Shown here: positions 9,482-19,088 of the stretch, one piece after another | How positions within the stretch are numbered: position 1 is the first letter of the stretch | Layout: each line of letters opens with the position of its first letter | Source of the DNA: Nioella nitratireducens | GTDB lineage: Bacteria; Pseudomonadota; Alphaproteobacteria; Rhodobacterales; Rhodobacteraceae | NCBI RefSeq assembly: GCF_001879715.1 | Contig: NZ_MNBW01000026.1 | Span: 1-35,745 of the forward strand | Direction of reading: 5' to 3' | Length of the DNA: 35,745 nucleotides | The notes under the pieces: model-generated | The model's database searches: none | Seen by the model: only the letters and a program-made list of their open reading frames with translations | What the model was told of the DNA's origin: nothing | Made by a program: the position numbers and the translations under genes

Positions 9482-10315
9482 ATGCGTGTTTTGGTTCTGG
9501 GGGCCACAGGTCGGCTCGGGCAGATGCTGCAATGGGGCTGGCAGCACGAGTCCCGCCTGACCCCGGTGTGGCATGGCCGAACCGCAACCGACCGACGGGG
9601 GTGGCGACGGTTCGACATCACCCAAGAGCCTGACGCGCTTCACGATGCCTGTCGCGAGGTCGATGTTGTTCTGTGTCTTGCAGGGATCACGCCCGCCTCG
9701 GGGGCTTCGCTTGACCTCAATACCGAGCTCGCGTTGGCTGCGAGCGCGGCGGCAGGGCAAACCCCCCTGCTCATCGCCTCGTCGGCGGCGGTCTTTGGCC
9801 GTGCGGGGCATTGCAAGGAAGACGATGCGCCGCAGCCGGTCGCGCCCTATGGCATGGCCAAATTGGCGATGGAGACCGCGGTAGAGGCCGCAGCAACGGG
9901 GCCTGTCACCTGCCTTCGAATCGGAAATGTCGCCGGGGCCGATCAGATTCTTGGCCGGGCAGGCATTGGCCAGGCCCTGACGCTGGATCAGTTCGCAGAC
10001 GGGCGCACCCCCGCCCGCAGCTACATCGGCCCGGCAACCTTGGCAAAGGTGCTGGTCACGCTTTGCCGCGCAGCCGGGGATGGCCTGCCATCGGTTCTCA
10101 ATGTCGCGGCTCCCGGCATGGTTGAAATGGGCGAATTGCTGGACGCCATCCCCTACCCATGGCAGCCGCGCCCCGCACCAGTTGGCGCCATTGCCGAAGT
10201 TCTACTGGACACTGACCGTCTGAGCCGCTTTATGCGTCTCGACCCGACAGCGGGTTGCGCCGAGAACCTGATTAAAGAGTGGCGAGCCTTCCGGGCGGAG
10301 ACGGACAGCGAGTAA
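9482..10315 (+). CDS. NAD-dependent nucleotide-sugar epimerase/dehydratase family protein
   Basis: A 277-residue extended short-chain dehydrogenase: GATGRLGQ (nucleotide binding, residues 7-14), IASSAAVFG and YGMAK (Tyr123, Lys127). The substrate is likely a nucleotide sugar, or a lipid-linked 4-keto sugar, given the next gene. The reaction (epimerisation or 4-keto reduction) cannot be fixed by eye. The open frame extends far upstream, but that part is antisense to the export lipoprotein. The ATG at 9482 with GAGAAAGG upstream gives the correct Rossmann N-terminus. It overlaps the sugar-transferase start as TAATG, a coupling often seen where a reductase works with a WbpL/WcaJ-like initiating transferase. 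Confidence 0.88.
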   Translation: MRVLVLGATGRLGQMLQWGWQHESRLTPVWHGRTATDRRGWRRFDITQEPDALHDACREVDVVLCLAGITPASGASLDLNTELALAASAAAGQTPLLIASSAAVFGRAGHCKEDDAPQPVAPYGMAKLAMETAVEAAATGPVTCLRIGNVAGADQILGRAGIGQALTLDQFADGRTPARSYIGPATLAKVLVTLCRAAGDGLPSVLNVAAPGMVEMGELLDAIPYPWQPRPAPVGAIAEVLLDTDRLSRFMRLDPTAGCAENLIKEWRAFRAETDSE

Positions 10316-10929
10316 TGACCTGGCGCAAACGCATTTTCGATCTTTTTTTTGCCAGCCTGCTGGTGGTCATTCTAGGCCCCATCATCGTGTGGCTGATCTG
10401 GCGGATATGGCGCGAACAAGGGCGACCGATCTTCTACGCAGCTGAACGCATGAAAACGCCGTCCCGATCGTTCAAGCTTTGGAAATTCCGCACGATGACG
10501 GTGGTCAACGACGATCAAGGCGTATCCGGCGCGCACAAGTCGGCCCGGATCACCCCAACCGGCGCATGGCTGCGGCGCAAGAGGCTGGACGAGTTTCCCC
10601 AGCTTTGGAACATCCTGAAAGGCGATCTCAGCTTTGTCGGACCGCGCCCGCCCCTGCGGGAATATGTCGAGCGCTTCCCCGAGGTCTATGCCGACGTTCT
10701 CAAGAGCCGTCCCGGCGTCACTGGCCTCGCGACCATCACCTACCACAAGCACGAAGAAAAGCTGCTGGCCCGCTGCACCACGCCCGGACAGACCGATGAC
10801 GTCTATTGCCGCCTCTGCATTCCGATGAAGGCACGGCTCGACCGGATCTACCAACGCCACCAAAGCACTTGTTACGATTTCGACCTTGTCTTCCAGACCA
10901 TCGGCAACCTGTTCCGCCGGAAGCACTGA
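10315..10929 (+). CDS. Undecaprenyl-phosphate sugar phosphotransferase (initiating transferase)
   Basis: This 204-residue protein is the catalytic bac_transf core of the polyprenyl-phosphate hexose-1-phosphate transferases (WcaJ/PglC/WbaP C-terminal type). It has one N-terminal membrane segment (residues ~8-30), then WKFRTMT, ARITPTGAWLRRKRLDEFPQLWNILKGDLSFVGPRPP and RPGVTGLATI, all family signatures. It starts polymer synthesis by loading the first sugar-1-phosphate onto undecaprenyl phosphate at the inner membrane. It is the short, PglC-like form, lacking the multi-span N-terminal domain of WbaP. The start is translationally coupled to the preceding reductase (TAATG). Confidence 0.94.
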   Translation: MTWRKRIFDLFFASLLVVILGPIIVWLIWRIWREQGRPIFYAAERMKTPSRSFKLWKFRTMTVVNDDQGVSGAHKSARITPTGAWLRRKRLDEFPQLWNILKGDLSFVGPRPPLREYVERFPEVYADVLKSRPGVTGLATITYHKHEEKLLARCTTPGQTDDVYCRLCIPMKARLDRIYQRHQSTCYDFDLVFQTIGNLFRRKH

Positions 10930-11062
10930 CACGACAACGCGACCCTGTGGGTGCCCCGTGGACAGACGGTGGAGACGCCGGTAAGGAGAGCACAAATCAT
11001 GATTGGATTTTGCGTTGGCGGGATTTCCCCACCAGATCGCAAAAAGATTTTTCGGGAAGGGT

Positions 11063-13540
11063 ATGTTCGCCGTGTTTGGCCGACTTCGTGGATTGTTTTC
11101 CCGCTACGCAGACCGTCATGCCTCTCTCTCGAAACCCGGCCACGCCCTGCCCGATTTCGAAGGCGAACCGCTTGGCTATATCGACTCGGTTGATGTGCAC
11201 AGGAACCGGCTATGGTTCGAAGGATGGACGCGGGCCGAATCCCTGACCGTGTCATGGTCCGGTGGGCAGATCACCCAACGGCCCAATATTCTGCGTAATG
11301 ATGTAGCGGAAGCACTCGGCCTGGAACCGGACTTGGGATTCATCATCGAGGTTCCGGTGTCCACGGGCCCCTATGACCTGACGCTTCGCTGGCAGAAGAC
11401 TGATATCGCGCATCGTCTGACGGACCCCTCTGCCCTTGGCCTGAGATTGGCGCGGCTGCGGCAGCTCTGGCCCTTTGTCCGTGCGCTTGTTGCGGCATGC
11501 CCGGATGTGATCCAATGGCGGCTGACCAAGGATCCGATCTATCGCTTCCGCGTCAAGACGCGATTGGGTCTGGATTCGGTTCCGGGGGCGGGCCCGATGA
11601 ACGACTCCCTGTTCACTCCGTTCGAGCGCGACGAAGTCCCGACTGCCCCGATCACGATTCTGCTGCCGATCTATAACGCTTTCGATCTGCTGCCCGACGT
11701 TTTGCGGCGAGTGGAAGAGCACACCGACCTGCCATTTCACCTGATCCTGATCGAGGACCGTTCGACCGATGAGCGCGTGCGCCCCTTCTTGCGGGAGTGG
11801 ATCACCACGCGCACCGACCACGCCACCCTGATCGAAAACGCGGAAAACCTCGGCTTCATCCGCAGCGTAAACCGTGGATTGGAAATGGCACTGGAGCGTG
11901 GACACCACGTTGTCTTGCTCAATTCGGACGCCTTCGTGCCGAGGAACTGGGCCAGTCGCCTGTTGCGCCCGATTCTGGCGCGGGACGATGTGGCCACTGT
12001 CACCCCGATGTCCAACGATGCCGAAATCTTCTCGGTTCCGGCGATTTGCACCCGCACCGTCCTGACGCCCGGCGAGGGCGATGCGCTGGACCATGTCGCA
12101 TCGCGGTTCCGCCCCGATACCCTTGTTGCCGACGCGCCGACCGGAGTTGGCTTCTGCATGGCGATGAACTTGCGGTTCCTGCATCAAATTCCGTCACTTG
12201 ATACGGTGTTTGGGCGTGGATACGGCGAGGAAGTGGATTGGTGCCAGAAGGCCCGGGCCCTTGGGGGAACGCATCTTGCCTTGCCGGAATTGTTCGTGGA
12301 GCACCGAGGTGGAGAGAGCTTCGGCACCGAAGAAAAACGCGCGTTGGTTCTGCAAAACAATGCAATGATCGCCCGACGCTATCCCACCTATGACCGAGAG
12401 GTGCAGAGCTATATCGAGGCGGACCCCCTTTTGACGGCGCGCTTGGCCCTTGCCGTCGGGTTCGTCGGCGTCAGAGCCACCGGGCCAGTACCGATCTACA
12501 TGGCACATTCCTTGGGCGGGGGGGCCGAACATTACCTTCAGGACCGTATCCGCCGCGACCTGGGCCGGGACATCTCGTCCATCATCATTCGCGTGGGCGG
12601 ACCGCATCGTTTTCAGGTCGAGGTGCGGACACCGGGTGGTGAAACCTCCGGCGCCACCGACAACGTTGATTTCCTGCGGCAGGTGCTGGAGCCGATTGCC
12701 GACCGGCACGTTGTCTATTCCTGCGGTGTTGGCGATCCCGAACCGACAGAACTGCCCGACATCCTGCTATCGCTTGCAGGAAGGGCGGGACAGATAGAGG
12801 TGCTGGTGCATGATTTCTTTCCGGTGTCGCCCTCTTATTGCCTGCTCGACGACGACGGTTGGTATCGCGGGCCGGTGACATCTGACCGCGAAGACCGGGC
12901 ACATGTTTTTCGGCACCGCACCGGCACGACCGTCCCGCTCGCGGACTGGCAGGCCGCTTGGGGACGCCTGATGCGCGCGGCGGGTGAGGTCACTGTCTTT
13001 TCGGAAAATAGCCGCCAGCAGATCCTGTCGGCCTATCCCGAGGTCGAGGAACAGGTTTCGGTTTGCCCCCATACGCTTCTGTCGCCGGTTCCTCGGTTGT
13101 CCGCTCCGGTCAACGACAAGACAGTCGTCGCAGTCCTCGGAAATATCGGGTTCCAAAAGGGCGCGGCCCTTGTTCGGGATTTGTCGTTCGCTTTGGAGAG
13201 CGAGCCAGACACGGATTTGGTCTTGATCGGCAATATCGACCCGTCCTACGCCCTAGCCTCAACAACGCCCGTGCATGGCGACTATCGGATCGAAGACCTG
13301 CAAAGCCTCACCACGCGATACGGTGTGACTTGCTGGCTTATTCCCTCGATCTGGCCCGAGACGTTTTCTTACACAACCCACGAATGCCTGGCATCCGGAC
13401 TGCCGGTTTTCGCATTTGACATCGGCGCACAGGGATGTGCAGTTGCCAAGGCAGAAAACGGCCAGGTCATACGGTTTGAACAAGGGGCCGATCTGGTTCA
13501 AAACATATTGACGGAAATAAGAAGCAAGGGCCGCAGTTAA
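11063..13540 (+). CDS. Large bi-domain glycosyltransferase (GT2 + GT4)
   Basis: The ~825-residue product has three parts. An N-terminal ~100-residue module ([22 protein letters not shown]) resembles accessory domains in other alphaproteobacterial glycosyltransferases. A GT2 domain starts near residue 195 ([55 protein letters not shown]), with EEVDWCQKA as the catalytic-base region. A GT-B/GT4 module lies at the end ([12 protein letters not shown], then [26 protein letters not shown]). Such fusions can add two sugars in succession to a growing chain. ATG 11063 has GGGAAGG just upstream. A TTG at 11003 would add 20 residues in frame and is possible. The acetyltransferase starts one base after its stop codon. 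Confidence 0.9.
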   Translation: MFAVFGRLRGLFSRYADRHASLSKPGHALPDFEGEPLGYIDSVDVHRNRLWFEGWTRAESLTVSWSGGQITQRPNILRNDVAEALGLEPDLGFIIEVPVSTGPYDLTLRWQKTDIAHRLTDPSALGLRLARLRQLWPFVRALVAACPDVIQWRLTKDPIYRFRVKTRLGLDSVPGAGPMNDSLFTPFERDEVPTAPITILLPIYNAFDLLPDVLRRVEEHTDLPFHLILIEDRSTDERVRPFLREWITTRTDHATLIENAENLGFIRSVNRGLEMALERGHHVVLLNSDAFVPRNWASRLLRPILARDDVATVTPMSNDAEIFSVPAICTRTVLTPGEGDALDHVASRFRPDTLVADAPTGVGFCMAMNLRFLHQIPSLDTVFGRGYGEEVDWCQKARALGGTHLALPELFVEHRGGESFGTEEKRALVLQNNAMIARRYPTYDREVQSYIEADPLLTARLALAVGFVGVRATGPVPIYMAHSLGGGAEHYLQDRIRRDLGRDISSIIIRVGGPHRFQVEVRTPGGETSGATDNVDFLRQVLEPIADRHVVYSCGVGDPEPTELPDILLSLAGRAGQIEVLVHDFFPVSPSYCLLDDDGWYRGPVTSDREDRAHVFRHRTGTTVPLADWQAAWGRLMRAAGEVTVFSENSRQQILSAYPEVEEQVSVCPHTLLSPVPRLSAPVNDKTVVAVLGNIGFQKGAALVRDLSFALESEPDTDLVLIGNIDPSYALASTTPVHGDYRIEDLQSLTTRYGVTCWLIPSIWPETFSYTTHECLASGLPVFAFDIGAQGCAVAKAENGQVIRFEQGADLVQNILTEIRSKGRS

Positions 13541-13541
13541 C

Positions 13542-14270
13542 ATGAGCAACATTAGCGTTCCCATCGAAACCCTCGCCGAAACCGGTATCGAAGTCTTGCC
13601 GCGAGGGTTCGACTCGAACATCAACCTGCCCGCGCACACCCGTATCGAGGCGCCGTCGAGCTTGAAATGGACCGAGTACCATCACTCAATCGAACTGGGC
13701 GCATTCTCTTATCAGGTCTCTGGGTATTGTTTCGCAGCTCGGATTGGGCGCTATTGTTCCTTCGGTGAGGATATTCAGATAGGTCGGCAGGATCATCCCC
13801 TGACATGGATATCGACGAGTCCGGCTTTTTATATTCGCGACAGGCTGTTCAATCTCGGCGACGATTTTCGCGACGCCGCCGCCTATCATGATTTCAAGTT
13901 TTCTTTTCAGGGTCCGCCGACACGGGCCAAGATCACCACGATTGGAAATGACGTCTGGATCGGCCATGGTGCCTATATCTGCGCCGGTGTCACTATCGGA
14001 GACGGAGCTATTATCGCGGCGAACGCCGTGGTCGCGAAAGATGTGCCGGCCTATGCCGTTGTGGCCGGCAACCCGGCTGTGATCAAGAAATACCGCCTAC
14101 CCCCGCAGATGATCAGCCCGGTCCTGAACTCTCGCTGGTGGCGCTTTGCCCCGTGGCAATTGCAGCATCTGGATCCCTCCAAACCTGGGCAATTTGCAGC
14201 TGGCGTCCACCAGATGAGGGACGAACCAGAATTCGAGCCTGAAGTGTTTTCCGGTTCCGATTGGACTTAG
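13542..14270 (+). CDS. CatB-like hexapeptide O-acetyltransferase
   Basis: The 242-residue protein has the left-handed beta-helix hexapeptide repeats of the xenobiotic/LPS acetyltransferase group: [26 protein letters not shown] with the usual His, then [55 protein letters not shown]. These enzymes move acetyl from acetyl-CoA to a sugar hydroxyl. It follows the large glycosyltransferase with one base between stop and start, so it probably O-acetylates a sugar residue of the same polymer. The C-terminal ~50 residues ([20 protein letters not shown]...) are typical of polysaccharide-locus members. The exact acceptor is unknown. Confidence 0.9.
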   Translation: MSNISVPIETLAETGIEVLPRGFDSNINLPAHTRIEAPSSLKWTEYHHSIELGAFSYQVSGYCFAARIGRYCSFGEDIQIGRQDHPLTWISTSPAFYIRDRLFNLGDDFRDAAAYHDFKFSFQGPPTRAKITTIGNDVWIGHGAYICAGVTIGDGAIIAANAVVAKDVPAYAVVAGNPAVIKKYRLPPQMISPVLNSRWWRFAPWQLQHLDPSKPGQFAAGVHQMRDEPEFEPEVFSGSDWT

Positions 14271-14346
14271 GTGGGATTTTCCCCGAAAGTGGGAAAGGTT
14301 CACCCGTGGATGTAACGTTACTTTAATTTGGCTCATCCATTGACCA

Positions 14347-15171
14347 TCAATTGAACACCAACCATTTGTGATACCGGCGAAGGAACAGGATTCCAAGCGC
14401 GCTTAGGAACAGGGATAGGCCGAAAACGTAGTACGGGTTAACGTAGTCGGCGTCGTAGTTCGAATAGAAGGCTGACCGCATCTCGCCGGTGATATGCATC
14501 AATGGATTATACCAAAGGAAGCCTCGGTAAGGCTCGGGGATAGCGTCGTACAAAAAGAAGAGGCCTGAAACGATGAATAGTGGACGCGTCACGATGCTCC
14601 AGACCTGCTGCCAAACGCTCGAAATGGAAAACAGGAAGCAATTCAGCGTTCCTACTCCAAACCCAAAGGCGGCAGCCATCGCATAGGCAAGGCCGATTCG
14701 GGGCAACTCCAAAGTCGTCCGGGTATCAAACAGGAGTAGAATGGCTCCAAGAACGATGTACCCGACCAGTAATTGGGTCAAAGTATTAAGAATGAATCGG
14801 GCGAGGATCGTGTCCATGAATGTGATGCGCGGATATGCAAGAAACGGCCGTGAATAATTAAGGGACTGCCCAAGTTTTGCTGCCGTGCCCATGAACACTG
14901 TGAATGGCATAAAGCCAGTTGCATAAAAAAGGGCGAAATTCTGCCCAAGCGGAGGTGACCGAAAAGCCGCCGAAAAGACCAGCACCATGATCCCAATGCC
15001 GCCTGCCGGTTCCAAGATCGCCCAGAGATATCCCAGCGGCGATTTGCCGTAACTGGTGTTCATTTCACGCAGGATCAGCGCCCCAATGGTGCGAAACGAT
15101 GCGAAGCGGGGCGGCCGAACGGGTTTTGGCCGTGACGGTCCGGTGTTGGGTGTCTCTACAGAAAAGGTCAT
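14347..15171 (-). CDS. ABC transporter permease for capsular polysaccharide export (KpsM-like)
   Basis: A 274-residue ABC-2 type permease with about six membrane segments. The N-terminal REMNTSYGKSPLGYLWAILEPAGGI is the signature cytoplasmic entry of KpsM/Wzm-type permeases. The C-terminal half has FLFSISSVWQQVWSIVTRPLFIVSGLFFLYDAIPEPYRGFLWYNPLMHITGEMRSAFY, the re-entrant region typical of capsule exporters. It would pair with the ATPase at 16701 and the KpsE-like protein at 15263 to move polymer across the inner membrane. It is transcribed divergently from those partners, unlike the contiguous kpsMT order of E. coli. No strong ribosome site precedes the ATG. Confidence 0.94.
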   Translation of the reverse strand: MTFSVETPNTGPSRPKPVRPPRFASFRTIGALILREMNTSYGKSPLGYLWAILEPAGGIGIMVLVFSAAFRSPPLGQNFALFYATGFMPFTVFMGTAAKLGQSLNYSRPFLAYPRITFMDTILARFILNTLTQLLVGYIVLGAILLLFDTRTTLELPRIGLAYAMAAAFGFGVGTLNCFLFSISSVWQQVWSIVTRPLFIVSGLFFLYDAIPEPYRGFLWYNPLMHITGEMRSAFYSNYDADYVNPYYVFGLSLFLSALGILFLRRYHKWLVFN

Positions 15172-15180
15172 ATCACAAGG

Positions 15181-15221
15181 TTGCTATGGCGCTGGCAAAT
15201 CCCGAGCGCTTTCGATAGCAA
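15181..15221. promoter_or_regulatory. Inverted repeat in the divergent capsule-exporter promoter region
   Basis: TTGCTAT-N27-ATAGCAA is a perfect seven-base inverted repeat in the 91-base gap between the divergent permease and KpsE-like genes. A shared operator controlling both directions would sit here. Arm length and spacing are compatible with chance, so confidence is low. Confidence 0.3.
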
Positions 15222-15262
15222 GAAGACACAGACCCATTCATTTCGCAAGGCGCATCGGTTTA

Positions 15263-16690
15263 ATGTCCACCCCTCCTACTGAGCCGTCCCGGTCGGCCGC
15301 CGCGGCCGAAGTCACATCGCCCAAGCGCCCCTCAAAGAGCCCAAACGCCCCCCAAGGCCAAGGAGATCAGGGGCGCACAGATGGACGGCCTGCGCAGGTG
15401 GCATCACACAACCAGGTTACGTCGGGCAAAGGAGATAGCCAGGCCCAACAAGACCCAAACCAGCGCAGTGACAGTCAAGCAGACCCAAAACAAGACAAGG
15501 CGGCCAAAACTTTGACCGGACAAACTGGTGCCGAAACAAAGCCGGGCCAACAAACACTGCCTCCGCCCCCACCGGTCGTGCCGCGCGCACGTTGGCGGTC
15601 GCGGCACTGGATGCTGGTGCTCTCCTTCATTCTGTTCGTCGCCCTTCCAATCGGCATATCGGCTTTCTACCTCTGGGCGCGAGCGGCTGATCAATACATC
15701 TCGCGCGTCGGATTTTCAGTTCGCACGGAGGACGCCAGTTCCGCGATGGATATCCTTGGCGGTCTGACCAGCATGTCCGGATCGAGTTCGAGCGATACCG
15801 ATATTCTCTACCAATTCCTGACCAGTCAGGACTTGGTAGAACGGGTGGATGAACAACTTGACCTCCGCTCCATCTGGTCCCGCGTCGATCCGGCGGTCGA
15901 CCCGATCTACGCTTACCACGCGCCCGGATCGATCGAAGATCTGGTCGCGCATTGGGAACGACAGGTGCGGGTTCGCTACAATTCGGGGCTTATCGACATC
16001 GAGGTTCTCGCCTTTGATCCACAGGACGCCCGCAATATCGCGCAGCTAATTTTCGAGGAAAGCAGCGCGATGATCAACCAGCTCTCGGCCATCGCGCGCG
16101 AAGATGCGATCAGTTATGCACGGGAGGATTTGCAGCAGTCCGAGCAGCGTCTTTCGGAGGCTCGCATTGCGATTGCGCAGTGGCGCAACGACAATCAGAC
16201 GGTCGATCCGACTGCCGATACTGCTGGACAGATGGGGCTGGTGAACAATCTGCAGGGCCAACTTGCCGAAGCGCTGATCGAGCTGGATATACTGCGCGAC
16301 ACCACAAACCGTGACGACGACCCTCGAATTTCTCAAGCCGAGCGCCGAATCTCGGTCATTCGGGACAGGATCGCCGCCGAACGATCGGTGATCGGGACCG
16401 CTGGCGATGGTCGCGTTGCCTTCGCTGATCTGGTTGGGGAATACGAACGCCTTCGGGTCGACCTAGAGTTTGCCGAACGCGCATATACCGCGGCTCTCGC
16501 TGGCTACGACTCCGCTCGCAACGATGCCCGTCGACAAAGCCGGTATCTTGCAGCTCACATGCGACCGACGACTGCGCAGACATCAGAATACCCGGATCGG
16601 CCCATGACTTTGACAATCATTGCGATTTTCGCCTTCTTGATCTGGTCTGTGGTCATTCTGGTGGCCTACAGCCTGAGGGATCGGCGCTGA
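15263..16690 (+). CDS. Capsule polysaccharide export inner-membrane protein (KpsE-like)
   Basis: A polysaccharide co-polymerase/KpsE-type protein of 475 residues. About 110 N-terminal cytoplasmic residues are rich in Pro, Gln, Lys and Ser and end in PPPPPVVPRAR. A first membrane helix follows (residues ~116-138, MLVLSFILFVALPIGISAFYLW), then a large periplasmic domain (DQYISRVGFSVRTEDASSAMDILGGL... LVERVDEQLDLRSIWSRVD) with long coiled-coil helices (DLQQSEQRLSEARIAIAQWRNDNQ). A second helix is near the C-terminus (LTIIAIFAFLIWSVVILVAYSL). KpsE links the ABC exporter to the OPX channel. The disordered Q/K/P-rich head is longer than in E. coli KpsE. I took ATG 15263, because the frame further upstream overlaps the permease gene. 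Confidence 0.92.
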   Translation: MSTPPTEPSRSAAAAEVTSPKRPSKSPNAPQGQGDQGRTDGRPAQVASHNQVTSGKGDSQAQQDPNQRSDSQADPKQDKAAKTLTGQTGAETKPGQQTLPPPPPVVPRARWRSRHWMLVLSFILFVALPIGISAFYLWARAADQYISRVGFSVRTEDASSAMDILGGLTSMSGSSSSDTDILYQFLTSQDLVERVDEQLDLRSIWSRVDPAVDPIYAYHAPGSIEDLVAHWERQVRVRYNSGLIDIEVLAFDPQDARNIAQLIFEESSAMINQLSAIAREDAISYAREDLQQSEQRLSEARIAIAQWRNDNQTVDPTADTAGQMGLVNNLQGQLAEALIELDILRDTTNRDDDPRISQAERRISVIRDRIAAERSVIGTAGDGRVAFADLVGEYERLRVDLEFAERAYTAALAGYDSARNDARRQSRYLAAHMRPTTAQTSEYPDRPMTLTIIAIFAFLIWSVVILVAYSLRDRR

Positions 16691-16700
16691 GGGCCCCGCG

Positions 16701-17360
16701 ATGATCGAGTTTCGAAACCTGCGAAAGGAGTTCGTCGTCAAAGGCCAGCGCAAGGTGGTCATCGACAACCTCAATGTCTGCCTTCCGACAGATATTTCCG
16801 TGGCGCTCCTGGGCCGCAATGGTGCCGGTAAATCGACGTTGCTGCAGATGCTTTCCGGCGCGATGGCACCGACATCAGGGCAAATCCTGTCAACCGGTAC
16901 CATTTCATGGCCGGTCGGGTTTGCCGGCTCCTTCCACCCAGATCTGACCGGCTACCAGAACACCAAGTTCATCGCCCGGGTCTACGGAGTGGAAACCGAA
17001 GAGCTTGCACGATTCGTCGAAGACTTCTCGGAACTTGGCAGGAGCTTCTATCTTCCCTTCGGCACCTATTCGTCGGGAATGCGATCTCGTTTGTCCTTTG
17101 GTGTCTCGATGGGAATTCCCTTCGACACCTACCTTGTCGACGAGGTGACGTCGGTTGGGGATGCGTCGTTCAAGCAAAAGAGTCAGGCGCTGTTTCAGGA
17201 GCGTATGAAGACGTCTGGGGCCTTCATGGTCAGCCACAGCATGCCACAGGTACGCGCCATGTGTGACGTTGGCGTGGTTTTGGAGCATGGGCGTGCGATC
17301 TTCTACGAAGATGTGGAGGAGGCCATCGCCCACCATCTGGAAAACATGACACACCGCTGA
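16701..17360 (+). CDS. ABC transporter ATP-binding protein for capsule export (KpsT-like)
   Basis: A 219-residue ATPase with Walker A GRNGAGKST (residues 38-46), a variant signature YSSGMRSRL (SSGM at 124-127 in place of LSGGQ, usual in KpsT/Wzt enzymes), Walker B YLVDE (Asp147, Glu148) and the switch His in MVSHSM. Together with the permease at 14347 it would power polymer export across the inner membrane. It lies ten bases after the KpsE-like gene. It has no C-terminal carbohydrate-binding extension, so it is KpsT-like rather than the longer Wzt O-antigen type. It converges on the manC-type gene, with 20 bases between the stops. Confidence 0.95.
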   Translation: MIEFRNLRKEFVVKGQRKVVIDNLNVCLPTDISVALLGRNGAGKSTLLQMLSGAMAPTSGQILSTGTISWPVGFAGSFHPDLTGYQNTKFIARVYGVETEELARFVEDFSELGRSFYLPFGTYSSGMRSRLSFGVSMGIPFDTYLVDEVTSVGDASFKQKSQALFQERMKTSGAFMVSHSMPQVRAMCDVGVVLEHGRAIFYEDVEEAIAHHLENMTHR

Positions 17361-17380
17361 TTCACGTCCCCGACCGGCTG

Positions 17381-18838
17381 TCAGGTCTTTGCGAATTTTC
17401 TGCGTGCGTATTGGTCCTCGTAGCGGACGATGTCATCCTCCCCAAGGTAGCCACCGGTCTGCACCTCGATCAGGACCATATCCAGCTTGCCTGGATTCTC
17501 CATGCGATGCACCGCGCCAAGCGGCACATAGACGGACTCGTTTTCAGTCACCAGTTTGATCTCGTCGTCCACCGTGACCTTTGCGGTACCTTCAACGACG
17601 ATCCAATGTTCCGAGCGGTGATGGTGGCTTTGCAGACTCAGGCTAGCACCCGGTTTCACCACGATCCGTTTGACCTGAAACCTGTCGCCGAGGATCAGGG
17701 TCTGGAAATGCCCCCAGGGCCGGTGATCAACCGGCAAAGTATCTGCCTGCTTCGCTCCCTTGGCCTTCAGGCGCTGAACCGCCAGCTTGACGTCCTGCGT
17801 CCTGCTGGCGTCAGCCACCAGAACGGCATCTGGCATGGCAATGGCGATGATTCCATTCAAACCAAGGCCAACCAATTCCTGATCCGACGCTTCCGAGCGC
17901 AGAAGGGAATTCGAACAATCGATGGCTGTGACCGGTCCGGACAGGGCAACCCCGTTTCCGTCCGGATGGCTCTGCTCATGAACCGAGGTCCAATTTCCCA
18001 GATCTGACCACCCCCCGGACAGGGGAACCGCACCGAGGTTGTCGGCCTTCTCCATCACGGCATAGTCGATTGAAATATCGTCGACTTTCTCCCAAGCCAC
18101 AGGGTCGAGACGCAGAAAACCCAGATCTGGCTCTGCCGCGTCAACGCTCTGTCGCACCGGAGGAACCAGGTTTGGCGCATCGCGTTCGAAAGCCGCGATT
18201 ATGTCTTTCACCGCAAACAGGAATATCCCCGCGTTCCACAGGTATTCGCCATCTGCCATCATCTTTTTTGCCGATTCAATATCTGGCTTTTCCACAAAAC
18301 GCCGAAGTCGCTGAGCGCCGCCGTTCTCGTGTGGAGGCTGTTCAAGGTGCAGATATCCGTAGCCCGTTTCCGGTCTGTCCGGAGTGACCCCAAAGGTCAC
18401 CATCAGGTTTTGTTCTGTTGCGGCGGCAACGCCCTGCTTTACGGCCTGACGAAACCCTTCAGCGTCTGGCAGGATGTGGTCCGAAGGCGCCACCAGCAGC
18501 AGCGCATCGGGGTCAGATTTGGCAATGAACAGGGCCGCAGCCAGCACAGCGGGCGCGGTGTTGCGTCCGTCTGGTTCAATCAGAACGGCACCGGGGTCAA
18601 CCCCGATTTCCTGCAACTGTTCAGTGACGATGAAACGGAAATCCACCGCGGTCAAAATCGTTGGGGCGGCGAAGTGGAGCCCGTCACCGGAACAAGAAAG
18701 ACGCAATGCACAGTCCTGAAACAAGGACCGTTCACCCAAGAGACGCACGAATTGTTTTGGATAGCTCTTGCGAGACAGCGGCCACAGCCGGGTACCGGAT
18801 CCGCCGCACAGGATAAGGGGGTGGACTGTTGTTGTCAT
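17381..18838 (-). CDS. manC: Mannose-1-phosphate guanylyltransferase / mannose-6-phosphate isomerase
   Basis: A bifunctional type II PMI-GMP enzyme (485 aa) that makes mannose-6-phosphate from fructose-6-phosphate and then GDP-mannose from mannose-1-phosphate. The N-terminal nucleotidyltransferase carries LILCGGSGTRLWPLSRKSYPKQF (motif residues ~8-30) and FVEKPD. The C-terminal cupin isomerase has SLQSHHHRSEHWIVVEGTAKVTVD with the metal-binding His/Glu set. The ATG chosen (MTTTVHPLI) has AGAGG upstream; 15 extra codons exist in frame but do not match the family. It is a lone minus-strand gene between the exporter and yjb genes. GDP-mannose, or GDP-fucose made from it, could feed this or another polymer. 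Confidence 0.95.
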   Translation of the reverse strand: MTTTVHPLILCGGSGTRLWPLSRKSYPKQFVRLLGERSLFQDCALRLSCSGDGLHFAAPTILTAVDFRFIVTEQLQEIGVDPGAVLIEPDGRNTAPAVLAAALFIAKSDPDALLLVAPSDHILPDAEGFRQAVKQGVAAATEQNLMVTFGVTPDRPETGYGYLHLEQPPHENGGAQRLRRFVEKPDIESAKKMMADGEYLWNAGIFLFAVKDIIAAFERDAPNLVPPVRQSVDAAEPDLGFLRLDPVAWEKVDDISIDYAVMEKADNLGAVPLSGGWSDLGNWTSVHEQSHPDGNGVALSGPVTAIDCSNSLLRSEASDQELVGLGLNGIIAIAMPDAVLVADASRTQDVKLAVQRLKAKGAKQADTLPVDHRPWGHFQTLILGDRFQVKRIVVKPGASLSLQSHHHRSEHWIVVEGTAKVTVDDEIKLVTENESVYVPLGAVHRMENPGKLDMVLIEVQTGGYLGEDDIVRYEDQYARRKFAKT

Positions 18839-19025
18839 TGCCAAGCCTCTGGTTTTTTGGCCTTCGGGCATAGGCCGACACACCCGTCGGGCGCACTGTC
18901 CGTAAAGAACTAGACCACATTTTGGCTTGTATCAGAAGAAAATACGGTTTCGCATCAATCCCCTGCGGTGAGACTGCTGCATATTACGGATGGCCTACGA
19001 CCGAGACCGCCACTGCCAAACATGG

Positions 19026-19056
19026 AAAAGGGCCCTCAGAAAGTGGGGGCCCTTTT
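19026..19056 (-). terminator. Terminator after the yjbE-like gene
   Basis: A ten-base-pair stem AAAAGGGCCC / GGGCCCTTTT with an 11-base loop lies 32 bases past the stop of the yjbE-like gene. Read on the minus strand, the stem closes with CCCTTTT, as expected for intrinsic termination of the yjbH-yjbF-yjbE transcript. The structure is almost symmetric. Confidence 0.75.
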
Positions 19057-19088
19057 CAAATCAGGTCAATTGATCCGCAAGTCGCAGA

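Noticed and set aside
10999-11193. 65-codon frame with a good ribosome site
   Set aside because: The product has no similarity I can see and the composition of a shadow frame. Kept only as a finding about start choice, not called as a gene.
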